DNA of 64,000 nucleotides from assembly GCF_022271435.1 (NCBI RefSeq), contig NZ_JAFIQY010000014.1, positions 108,845 to 172,844 on the forward strand, given 5' to 3'. The notes under the pieces were generated by a model. It did no database searches and had not been told where the DNA came from. It saw only the letters and a list, made by a program, of their open reading frames with translations. The translations under genes were made by a program, and so were the position numbers. This document shows, in pieces, positions 1 to 6,692 of this stretch (position 1 is the first letter of the stretch; the number at the start of each line of letters is the position of its first letter). The stretch is from Streptomyces monomycini (GTDB lineage: Bacteria > Actinomycetota > Actinomycetes > Streptomycetales > Streptomycetaceae).

Positions 1-151
1 GACCCACGCCCCCGCGCCGGACGTCGAGTTCGTCGACCAGGAAGGAGAGAGAGATCGTGTGCAACTGGTCGGCGACCAGCTGATCGGCGAAACGGCCGGG
101 GAAGGTCATCAGGTGGTCGGTGGCGATGGAGCCGGTGACTGCGATACGCAC
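1..151 (-). CDS. adoK: PfkB-family kinase, adenosine kinase-like (5' part only)
   Basis: This is the first 50 codons of a minus-strand gene that runs off the left edge. It starts at a GTG at 151 and reads VRIAVTGSIATDHLMTFPGR and onward. That beginning is close to the N-terminus I remember for mycobacterial adenosine kinase (Rv2202c) and its streptomycete relatives, members of the PfkB/ribokinase family that phosphorylate the 5'-hydroxyl of adenosine or a sugar. Conserved N-terminal features visible are the GSIATDHL strand-turn and the LSFLVDEL segment that lines the substrate pocket. The catalytic DTxGAGD-type motif lies outside the window, so substrate cannot be judged. The erpA gene sits nearby, as it does in mycobacteria, which supports the assignment. 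Confidence 0.75.
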   Translation of the reverse strand, partial: MRIAVTGSIATDHLMTFPGRFADQLVADQLHTISLSFLVDELDVRRGGVG

Positions 152-292
152 GACGGGTCTGCTCCTGCGGGAGGCGGAAGGACGAGGCGGACGTTGGTCA
201 ACGGTACCGGCTGTCCTGATCTCGGCCCACCAGCCGAAACTACCCGATAGTAGGGCTTTCTTCGCGCGGCGCCGGATGCGTACGGTGCGCGT

Positions 293-514
293 ATGACCAA
301 GTATGTGAAGGGCGTCACACCCCATTCGTCCGCAGTTCGCCCCGCGCTCGAACCGGAGTCCATGGCTCAGCTGCTGGGCGACTGCGCACGGATGGCACCG
401 CACTGGCGCAGCGGCCGCCAGGCACCGCCGCCGCCCGCCCGCGAACTGCACGGGATCAGCGTCCCCGCCTCCTCCGCGGCCCTGGTCAAGGGCATGTCCG
501 AATACGGGGACTGA
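293..514 (+). CDS. Small conserved-looking protein of unknown function
   Basis: This is a 73-residue frame starting at ATG 293, MTKYVKGVTPHSSAVRPALE and onward, with a Pro-rich centre and no signal peptide or membrane segment. No family is recognised. There is no Shine-Dalgarno sequence, but a TACGGT -10-like hexamer at 281-286 lies six bases before the ATG, which would fit a leaderless transcript. It sits alone between the divergent kinase gene and the exported protein at 637. Codon third positions are GC-rich as expected for a real streptomycete gene, but the frame is short and could be spurious. Confidence 0.45.
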   Translation: MTKYVKGVTPHSSAVRPALEPESMAQLLGDCARMAPHWRSGRQAPPPPARELHGISVPASSAALVKGMSEYGD

Positions 515-636
515 GCGCCCTCCCGGGCCCGGCCCCCGGGCCCGGGGAACCGCGGACGCACCGGCTCCGTCCAACCCGCGTCCTCCCCACGCAGGAGGGC
601 ACGTCAGTTGTTCAGCGGAGCCGAAGGAGCGATGCG

Positions 637-2166
637 GTGAGCACCGAGGACACTCCCCCCGCCACCGGCGGGGAGAATTCCAGCGACGACACCCGGGAGA
701 CGACCGCACGGCGCCGGCGCAGCCCGCTGATCGCGGCCTCGGTGGCCGCGGCGGTGCTGCTGGCCGGCGGCGGCGCGGCCTATTGGGCCTCCAGCACCTC
801 CGGCGGCGGGGAGAGCGGCACCGGCGCCCGTCCGGAAGGCGGCCCGCCGCCGCTCGCCCTGGACGGCCACGCGAAGGAGACTGGCTCGCGCAGCGGCATC
901 GCGCCCGGCGAGCCGGACCCGCAGGGCGCGGGCTACCGGGCCGCGGCCAAGCTGCCCGACGGCCCCTCCTCCGCCCCGGTCTACCAGCCGCGCGGCGAGG
1001 TCACCCAGGAAGCCGTGGCCCGACTGGCGAAGGCCCTGGACCTGCCCGGCAAGGTGCGTTCGGACGGCGACTCCTGGAAGGTGGGCGGCCTGACGCGGGA
1101 CGCGCGCAGCCCCGTCCTGGAGGTGGCCAAGGGCGGTTCGGGCGCCTGGACGTACTCGCAGTACGGCACCCCCGACGGATCCGGCTGCGCGGAGACCGCG
1201 CCGAAGGGCAGCGGCTCGCAGGCGAGCGGGCCCGGCTGCCCGGGCGGCGACACCTCCGCCCAGAACGACAGCGGCACCCAGGACGCCGTCTCCCCGGAGA
1301 AGGCGAAGCAGGCGGCGCAGCCGGTGCTGGAGGCACTCGGCCAGAAGAACGCCGAGCTGGACGCGAGCGGTCTGTCCGGCGCGGTACGGACGGTCAGCGC
1401 CAACCCGGTGATCGGCGGGCTGCCCACGTACGGCTGGCAGAGCGAGATCCGGGTCGGCTCGGACGGCCAGGTCGTCGACGGCAGCGGGCAGTTGGCCCAG
1501 CCGGTCAAGGGGCACACGTATCCGGTGCAGAGCGCCGAGAAGACGCTGGAGCGGCTGAACGCCGCGCACCGCGGCGCGAGCCCCGGCATCGGCGGGTGCG
1601 CGACGGCCGAGCCGCAGAAGAAGCAGGGCGCCGACACCACGGACGTCGAGCCGTGCGCGGGCAGCGCCGCCGCGCGCAAGCCCGCCGACGTGACCGGCGC
1701 GGTCTTCGGCCTCTCGGCCCAGTACGTCGGCGGCCGTCAGGCGCTGGTGCCCTCGTGGCTCTACAAGGTCCAGCGGACCGGCGGCGGCACGGTCACCCAC
1801 CCCGCCGTCGACCCGAAGTACGTCAAGAACGGCGACAGCGGCGCCCCGTCCAGTCCCGCCCAGCCGCCCAGCAGCGGCAAGCCGTCGGGCAAGGCCGGGG
1901 CGATGGGCCTGGAGTCGTACGAGGTCAGCGCGGACGGCAAGTCGCTCAAGCTGCACTTCTGGGGCGGCGTGTGCAGCACGTACTCGGCGACCGCCGAGCA
2001 GACCGGTAAGAGCGTCAAGGCCGAGGTCATCGGCAAGGAGAAGAAGCCGAACCAGATCTGCGTGAAGATGGCGAAGCAGTTCACGCAGACGGTGCCGCTG
2101 GAGCAGCCGCTGGCCGGGCGGGACGTGATCGACGCGTCGACGGGCAAGGAGGTCCCGGCGAAATAG
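637..2166 (+). CDS. Membrane-anchored exported protein of unknown function
   Basis: This 509-residue protein starts at GTG 637, seven bases after an AAGGAG ribosome site. An N-terminal cytoplasmic segment rich in Thr, Arg and acidic residues (about 1-30, ending RRRRSP) is followed by one membrane helix (about 31-51, LIAASVAAAVLLAGGGAAYW). A long extracytoplasmic region with Gly/Ser-rich linkers follows. Cysteines at several points in the exported part (for example GCAET, GCPGG, GGCATAE, VEPCAG, GGVCSTY) could form disulfides. No catalytic motif or named domain is visible. The topology resembles actinobacterial envelope sensors or anchored periplasmic proteins, but I assign no function. It is monocistronic, and it is followed by a strong hairpin shared with the convergent erpA gene. 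Confidence 0.85.
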   Translation: MSTEDTPPATGGENSSDDTRETTARRRRSPLIAASVAAAVLLAGGGAAYWASSTSGGGESGTGARPEGGPPPLALDGHAKETGSRSGIAPGEPDPQGAGYRAAAKLPDGPSSAPVYQPRGEVTQEAVARLAKALDLPGKVRSDGDSWKVGGLTRDARSPVLEVAKGGSGAWTYSQYGTPDGSGCAETAPKGSGSQASGPGCPGGDTSAQNDSGTQDAVSPEKAKQAAQPVLEALGQKNAELDASGLSGAVRTVSANPVIGGLPTYGWQSEIRVGSDGQVVDGSGQLAQPVKGHTYPVQSAEKTLERLNAAHRGASPGIGGCATAEPQKKQGADTTDVEPCAGSAAARKPADVTGAVFGLSAQYVGGRQALVPSWLYKVQRTGGGTVTHPAVDPKYVKNGDSGAPSSPAQPPSSGKPSGKAGAMGLESYEVSADGKSLKLHFWGGVCSTYSATAEQTGKSVKAEVIGKEKKPNQICVKMAKQFTQTVPLEQPLAGRDVIDASTGKEVPAK

Positions 2167-2189
2167 CCGTACGCACGCCGGGCGCGGAT

Positions 2190-2233
2190 ACGACAACGGC
2201 GGCGCCCCCTGCGAAGGGGGGCGCCGCCGTCGT
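2190..2233. terminator. Bidirectional hairpin terminator
   Basis: A perfect 13-bp stem (CGGCGGCGCCCCC at 2197-2209 with GGGGGCGCCGCCG at 2217-2229) is extended by ACGAC/GTCGT outside. It lies between the convergent exported-protein gene and erpA. There is no clear U-tract, as is common in Streptomyces. Confidence 0.75.
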
Positions 2234-2281
2234 ACGTCCTGCTGTCCGTCCTGCACCGGCTCCGCCGGCGTCACCGACGGA

Positions 2282-2635
2282 TCAGTTGAAGGAGTCACCA
2301 CAGGCGCAGGAGCCCGTGGCGTTCGGGTTGTCGATCGTGAAGCCCTGCTTCTCGATGGTGTCGACGAAGTCGATGGAGGCGCCGCCCAGGTACGGGGCGC
2401 TCATCCGGTCGGTGACGACCTTGACGCCGTCGAAGTCCTTGACGACATCGCCGTCCAGCGACCGCTCGTCGAAGAAGAGCTGGTAGCGCAGTCCGGAGCA
2501 GCCGCCGGGCTGGACGGCCACCCGCAGCGCGAGGTCGTCGCGGCCTTCCTGTTCCAGCAGGGCCTTCACCTTCGACGCGGCCGCGTCGGACAGGATGATG
2601 CCGTCGCTGACGGTTGTCTCGTCCTGAACGCTCAT
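2282..2635 (-). CDS. erpA: Iron-sulfur cluster insertion protein, A-type carrier
   Basis: This is a 117-residue HesB/IscA/ErpA-family A-type carrier that transfers Fe-S clusters to apo-proteins in the cytoplasm. The three cluster-binding cysteines are present: Cys46 in QPGGCSGLRY, and Cys110 and Cys112 in the C-terminal GSCACGDSF. Length is usual for the family. The ATG at 2635 follows GGGAGAGATCTAG, a reasonable ribosome site. It is divergent from nadA, which encodes a 4Fe-4S enzyme. LipA, another Fe-S enzyme encoded in this window, could also be a client, but that is inference. Confidence 0.95.
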   Translation of the reverse strand: MSVQDETTVSDGIILSDAAASKVKALLEQEGRDDLALRVAVQPGGCSGLRYQLFFDERSLDGDVVKDFDGVKVVTDRMSAPYLGGASIDFVDTIEKQGFTIDNPNATGSCACGDSFN

Positions 2636-2811
2636 CTAGATCTCTCCCGGGTTGGTACGGACCGCTTGCCCTCGGCTGCAACCGACGGGGCCCGGAATTC
2701 ATTCCGGCTGGCGCGACGTGTTCTCGTTCTTTCGTCTTTCATGCTCGCACACTGCGCACCTGTCGCGGGCGGCCCCTGCACGGGGATGCGTCACATCGAC
2801 ACGATGTCCAT

Positions 2812-2858
2812 CGTCAAAGTGACGTGAAGCGGCTATGATAGATAGCGTCAAATAGACG
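2812..2858 (+). promoter_or_regulatory. Putative double operator and promoter of nadA
   Basis: Two related palindromic sites, CGTCAAAGTGACG at 2812-2824 and CGTCAAATAGACG at 2846-2858, share the CGTCAAA core. Their starts are 34 bp apart and flank a TATGAT -10-like hexamer at 2834-2839. The layout suggests a repressor that blocks RNA polymerase at nadA. NAD synthesis genes in actinobacteria are often controlled by NrtR- or NadR-type repressors, but which protein binds here is not shown by the sequence. Confidence 0.5.
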
Positions 2859-2936
2859 AAAAGGGTTCCGGTGCCACCACCGGCCCTCGGTACGGCCCCG
2901 TCGGCCGTGCTCAGACGAAAAGAGAGGGTGCGTGTC

Positions 2937-4127
2937 GTGACCACCGCCCAGCCCCTGGACGTCCAGCCGACCCCGCTCGCGCTGCTCCTCCTCGGCCGTG
3001 AGGCCGACCCCAAGAGCGAGCGCGGCGTGGACTGCCCCGGCGACCTGCCGGCCCCGTCCGACCCCGGTCTCGTCGAGCGGGCCCGGGCCGCCAAGGCGAA
3101 GCTCGGCGACAAGGTCTTCGTCCTGGGGCACCACTACCAGCGCGACGAGGTCATCGAGTTCGCGGACGTGACCGGCGACTCCTTCAAGCTGGCGCGCGAC
3201 GCGGCAGCCCGGCCGGACGCCGAGTACATCGTCTTCTGCGGTGTGCACTTCATGGCCGAGTCCGCCGACATCCTGACCTCCGACGACCAGCAGGTCGTCC
3301 TGCCCGACCTGGCCGCCGGCTGCTCCATGGCCGACATGGCGACGGCCGAGCAGGTCGCGGAGTGCTGGGACGTGCTCACCGAGGCCGGCGTGGCCGAGCA
3401 GGTCGTCCCCGTCTCGTACATGAACTCCTCCGCCGACATCAAGGCCTTCACCGGCAAGCACGGCGGCACCATCTGCACCTCCTCCAACGCCAAGCGCGCG
3501 CTGGACTGGGCCTTCGAGCAGGGGGACCCCTCAACAGGCAAGGTCCTGTTCCTGCCCGACCAGCACCTGGGCCGCAACACCGCCGTACGCGACATGGGCA
3601 TGTCCCTGGACGACTGCGTCGTCTACAACCCCCACAAGCCGAACGGCGGCCTCACCGCCGAGCAGCTCCGCGCTGCCAAGATGATCCTCTGGCGGGGCCA
3701 CTGCTCTGTCCACGGCCGGTTCTCCCTCGAATCCGTCGAGGACGTACGGGCCCGGATACCCGGCGTGAACGTCCTCGTCCACCCCGAGTGCAAGCACGAG
3801 GTCGTCGCCGCCGCCGACTACGTGGGCTCCACCGAATACATCATCAAGGCCCTGGAAGCCGCCCCGCCCGGCTCCAAATGGGCCATCGGCACCGAACTGA
3901 ACCTCGTCCGCCGCCTGGCCAACCGTTTCGCCGCCGAGGACAAGGAGATCGTCTTCCTCGACAAGACGGTCTGCTTCTGCTCCACCATGAACCGCATCGA
4001 CCTCCCCCACCTGGTCTGGGCCCTGGAGTCCCTGGCCGAGGGCAAGGTCGTCAACCGCATCCAGGTGGACCGGGAGACGGAGAGCTTCGCGAAGCTGGCG
4101 CTGGAGCGGATGCTGGCGTTGCCGTAG
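2937..4127 (+). CDS. nadA: Quinolinate synthase
   Basis: This enzyme condenses iminoaspartate with dihydroxyacetone phosphate to quinolinate in de novo NAD synthesis, using a 4Fe-4S cluster. The chosen GTG at 2937 gives 396 residues beginning VTTAQPLDVQ, matching the streptomycete family. An upstream in-frame start at 2871 would add residues inside the promoter region and is less likely. Visible motifs are LGHHYQRDEV, the cluster ligand regions FCGVHFMAES, HPECKHEV and VCFCSTMN, and the substrate loop GTELNLV. Compared with the homologue I remember from S. coelicolor, there is a short extra segment (DPSTG) after FEQG. No nadB or nadC follows here; a hairpin and convergent accessory genes do. 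Confidence 0.95.
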   Translation: MTTAQPLDVQPTPLALLLLGREADPKSERGVDCPGDLPAPSDPGLVERARAAKAKLGDKVFVLGHHYQRDEVIEFADVTGDSFKLARDAAARPDAEYIVFCGVHFMAESADILTSDDQQVVLPDLAAGCSMADMATAEQVAECWDVLTEAGVAEQVVPVSYMNSSADIKAFTGKHGGTICTSSNAKRALDWAFEQGDPSTGKVLFLPDQHLGRNTAVRDMGMSLDDCVVYNPHKPNGGLTAEQLRAAKMILWRGHCSVHGRFSLESVEDVRARIPGVNVLVHPECKHEVVAAADYVGSTEYIIKALEAAPPGSKWAIGTELNLVRRLANRFAAEDKEIVFLDKTVCFCSTMNRIDLPHLVWALESLAEGKVVNRIQVDRETESFAKLALERMLALP

Positions 4128-4145
4128 GGCACGGGGCGCGCCTTG

Positions 4146-4181
4146 GGCGCGCAGCCTCACGGTGACGTGGGGCTGCGCGCC
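4146..4181. terminator. Hairpin terminator between convergent genes
   Basis: A perfect 11-bp stem, GGCGCGCAGCC (4146-4156) with GGCTGCGCGCC (4171-4181), encloses a 14-nt loop. It lies between nadA and the convergent Uma2-type gene. Confidence 0.6.
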
Positions 4182-4195
4182 GCAGGGCACTCGGG

Positions 4196-4768
4196 TCAGG
4201 GCACGAGGCCGTCGAGGTCGATGACGACGGGGAACGGGACGGAGACCTTCAGCCGGCCCCGGTGAATGCCGGTGGCCACATAGGCGCCGGTCATGCCGTC
4301 GAGCTCGTAGGCGTGCACGGCCGGGGCGCCGCCCTAGTCCTCGATGCGCCAGAAGTGAGCGATCTTGGCCTGTGCGTACTTGAAGGGCTTCAGTGACCTG
4401 TCACGGTCCGCGGATTCCTCCGAGACGACTTCGATGACCAGGGCAACGTCTTCGGGCGCGTACCAGGTCCGGTCGGGATCGTACGCGGCGGTGGCGACCA
4501 GGACGTCCGGCTCGGGGCGGCTCTTCTTGTCGAGCCGGACGGTCATCTCCCGCTCGGTCTCGAACCCGGCGGGGGCGGATTGCCGCAGCGCGAAAGTCAG
4601 GTTCTCCACGAGCCGGGAGTGCCACGACCGCTGTGGCGACCTCCTGAAGATCAAGGCTCCATCGATGAGTTCGGTGTGCCGCGGCGCCTGGGGAAGGTGG
4701 TCGAGGTCGCCGGCTTCCCAGCCACTGGGCCTCGGCGGGACCATCCAGTCGGGGAGTTCGGCGGTCAC
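4196..4768 (-). pseudogene. Uma2-family (DUF820) endonuclease-like gene interrupted by an amber codon
   Basis: The first 144 codons (ATG at 4768) encode a typical Uma2-family protein of the restriction-endonuclease-like PD-(D/E)XK fold. Glu33 (HTELIDG), Asp88 (EPDVLV), Glu113 and Ser116 (IEVVSEES), Lys130 and Tyr131 (FKYA) and HFWRIED are visible. Translation then meets TAG at 4334-4336. Beyond the stop the same frame stays open for 45 more codons to a TGA at 4196-4198. It reads GGAPAVHAYELDGMTGAYVA and onward, which is the family's usual C-terminal beta-strand region. The full 190-codon length is normal for Uma2 proteins. The gene is therefore either a recent nonsense mutant or makes a protein lacking its last quarter. 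The catalytic core lies before the stop, so residual function is possible. Confidence 0.8.
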
Positions 4769-4889
4769 GGCTTCCTCCAGGCGCCTCGAAGACGGCGGTC
4801 AGGGGCCTTGATCCCGGATCGCGGACGCGGTCGGACGGCTGCTGCCAGCGTAGTTGATGCGGCTGCCGGACACTGGCCCACGGCCCGGC

Positions 4890-5219
4890 TCACAGGTAGA
4901 TCTGCCGTCGGCACCCACAGCAGAACGTTTTGCCCTCGCACCTCTCGATCGCCCCGTGCCCACAGGGCCGTACCTCTGCCAGTCGGGCACCCCGGCTGAT
5001 CGCGACGCGCAGTACGTCGCGCAGCGCGCGGAGCAGCCTCCGGGGTCCGACATCGGCCGTCACCAGTTCCTCCGCCGCATTCAGCACCCCTTCCTCCGCC
5101 TCGTCGGCGATCAAGGACAGCAGGCTCTCCGCGTCATCCGTACTGAGGTAGCACGCCTTGCCCTCGGGCGTGGTCCACGGCAGGAGGCGCAGCGGCGTAC
5201 CGCACCGGTCACCGGTCAT
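4890..5219 (-). CDS. Small protein of unknown function with C-terminal Cys cluster
   Basis: This 109-residue protein starts at ATG 5219, whose A overlaps the TGA of the upstream 82-residue gene, so the two are translationally coupled. The centre (STDDAESLLSLIADEAEEGV) is acidic and helical. The C-terminus HGAIERCEGKTFCCGCRRQI carries several Cys residues that could hold a metal. I recognise no family. Gene pairs like this commonly sit next to XRE/DUF397 regulators in Streptomyces. Its role is unknown. Confidence 0.6.
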   Translation of the reverse strand: MTGDRCGTPLRLLPWTTPEGKACYLSTDDAESLLSLIADEAEEGVLNAAEELVTADVGPRRLLRALRDVLRVAISRGARLAEVRPCGHGAIERCEGKTFCCGCRRQIYL

Positions 5220-5467
5220 CACGCCGTCACCCCGGCGCCACGGCACGTCCGCCACGTACGGAACTCCTCCGGCGACATGGCGTACGGCCGAACCAGCGCG
5301 CTCGCCTCCCCGCGCAGCATGACCTCGGGCCGCCGACGCGGCGCCTTGACGGCGGGCACGTATCGCCCGGCCGGGGCGGCCGGGGGCCCGGACGCGCGGT
5401 GGCGGCCGCCCGCGGACAGCAACCCGCCCATCAGCGCCCTGCCCGATCGCACGATGCGACGCAACAT
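5219..5467 (-). CDS. Small basic protein of unknown function
   Basis: This 82-residue frame starts at ATG 5467 (MLRRIVRSGRALMGGLLSAG) and is rich in Arg, Ala and Pro. The C-terminal AMSPEEFRTWRTC segment looks structured. It overlaps the following gene by one base, and is transcribed divergently from the XRE regulator at 5603, whose shared promoter region contains a perfect palindrome. No known domain is visible. Position and coupling argue it is a real gene of the same accessory unit. Confidence 0.5.
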   Translation of the reverse strand: MLRRIVRSGRALMGGLLSAGGRHRASGPPAAPAGRYVPAVKAPRRRPEVMLRGEASALVRPYAMSPEEFRTWRTCRGAGVTA

Positions 5468-5525
5468 GAATTCTCGCCTTCTTCGGAACCCGTAACCACC
5501 CGGCGACTACCGTGTGCATCACCAT

Positions 5526-5540
5526 CGTCACCGTGTGACG
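5526..5540. promoter_or_regulatory. Palindrome in the divergent XRE promoter
   Basis: CGTCACCGTGTGACG is a perfect inverted repeat (CGTCAC, 3-nt centre, GTGACG). It lies between the divergent small-protein operon and the XRE-family regulator. It is a likely binding site of that regulator, but this is inference from position and symmetry. Confidence 0.45.
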
Positions 5541-5602
5541 TGGCTCTCAACGGGGGCGTCCCGTCCCAGCGTTGGGAATGGGACGGCAGAGAGGCAGACG
5601 CC

Positions 5603-6442
5603 GTGAAATTCACGCCGCAGAACCTGACCCCGTACGTATCCGCCCGCCATTACTTCGGCTCCGAACAACGCCGCCACCGCGAGGCCGCGAAGCTGTCGCT
5701 GGTGCAGTTGGCGAGCGTGGTCAGCTCCAGCAAGAGCACGCTGGCGCGCATCGAGACGGCGGAGCTGATGCCACCACCGGACCTGCCATCCAGGCTGGAC
5801 GCGGCCTTCGGCACGGACAAGCACTTCCACGGGCTGTACCAGCTCGCGAAGCGGGAGGCGCATCCGGATCAGTACCGGCGGTTCATGGACCTGGAGGCGC
5901 AAGCCCATACGGTCGAGACTTACGAACCGCAGGTCGTACCTGGCCTGTTCCAGACCGAGGCGTATGCCCGAGTGCTGCTCCGCTGCCAGGAAGACTTGTC
6001 CGAGGAGCAGGTCGAGGAACGGGTCGCCGCGCGGATGTCCCGGCAAGAGCTCCGGCAGCCCGCCCCCTTCCGCTGGACGATCATCGATGAGTCGGTGTTG
6101 CGGCGACAGGTCGGCGGAAGGGGCTGCATGCATAAGCAATTGGCTTCGCTGCTGGAGCAGGGGAATACTCCGGACAGCAAGGTTCAGGTGATGCCGTTCA
6201 GTGCGGGCCCTCACACGCTGATGGGCGGGGCACTGAACTTGCTGACACTGCCCAACGGCTCCACAGCGGCCTACGAAGAGGGCATCGAGACCGGCCACCT
6301 GCACGAGGGGCCGGACGTGGTGCAGAAGTGGCGACGGCAGTACGAGGTACTGCGCGCCAATGCTCTCCCGCTGACTGCTTCGGCGGAGCTGATCCGAAAG
6401 GCGATGGAGGACTACGAAGCATGCGACACACCCCCGAGCTGA
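5603..6442 (+). CDS. XRE-family regulator with DUF5753 domain
   Basis: This 279-residue protein starts at GTG 5603. An N-terminal helix-turn-helix spans about residues 15-75 (RREAAKLSLVQLASVV and KSTLARIETAE). It is followed by the streptomycete DUF5753 region (FMDLEAQAHTVETYEPQVVP, GLFQTEAYARVLL, RWTIIDESVLRR, VQVMPFSAGPH). Such proteins are paired with small DUF397 proteins, some pairs of which act in development or as toxin-antitoxin-like modules. The downstream DUF397 gene begins inside this one (22-nt overlap), so the two are translationally coupled. It probably controls its own divergent promoter. Length is normal for the family. Confidence 0.9.
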   Translation: MKFTPQNLTPYVSARHYFGSEQRRHREAAKLSLVQLASVVSSSKSTLARIETAELMPPPDLPSRLDAAFGTDKHFHGLYQLAKREAHPDQYRRFMDLEAQAHTVETYEPQVVPGLFQTEAYARVLLRCQEDLSEEQVEERVAARMSRQELRQPAPFRWTIIDESVLRRQVGGRGCMHKQLASLLEQGNTPDSKVQVMPFSAGPHTLMGGALNLLTLPNGSTAAYEEGIETGHLHEGPDVVQKWRRQYEVLRANALPLTASAELIRKAMEDYEACDTPPS

Positions 6443-6621
6443 GCACGGTTCACTGGCGCAAGAGCAGCCACAGCAACACCAACGGGGGCAGTTGCGTCGA
6501 GGTCACCGATGACATCCCCGGCATCGTCCCCGTACGCGACAGCAAAACCCCCCACGGCCCCATACTCACCTTCCCGACCACCGCCTGGGCCGCGTTCATC
6601 GCCACGCTCAAGACGGCCTGA
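6421..6621 (+). CDS. DUF397 domain protein, partner of the XRE regulator
   Basis: This 66-residue DUF397 protein starts at ATG 6421 inside the end of the XRE gene. Family hallmarks are visible: WRKSSHSNTNGGSCVEV near the start, VPVRDSKTPHGPIL in the middle and AWAAFIATLK at the end. DUF397 proteins bind or work with the adjacent DUF5753 regulator; BldB-like and Scr1-like members affect sporulation and antibiotic production. The precise role of this pair is unknown. It ends in a strong hairpin terminator. Confidence 0.9.
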   Translation: MRHTPELSTVHWRKSSHSNTNGGSCVEVTDDIPGIVPVRDSKTPHGPILTFPTTAWAAFIATLKTA

Positions 6622-6630
6622 CGCGCAGGT

Positions 6631-6663
6631 CAGCCCGTCCCAGAGACCTTCTGGGACGGGCTG
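6631..6663. terminator. Hairpin terminator after the XRE/DUF397 pair
   Basis: A perfect 14-bp stem CAGCCCGTCCCAGA/TCTGGGACGGGCTG has a 5-nt loop. It lies between DUF397 and the convergent RND pump gene. Confidence 0.8.
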
Positions 6664-6692
6664 AGCCATATGCGCCTGGCGCTCCGGGCGGA

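Noticed and set aside
604..2301. A 565-codon minus-strand frame opposite the exported protein
   Set aside because: Arg/Leu/Ala-rich composition without motifs; the plus-strand gene has a ribosome site, a membrane helix and a terminator.
5399..5602. N-terminal extension of the XRE regulator by 68 codons
   Set aside because: It would overlap the divergent gene and the palindromic promoter; GTG 5603 gives the usual family length.
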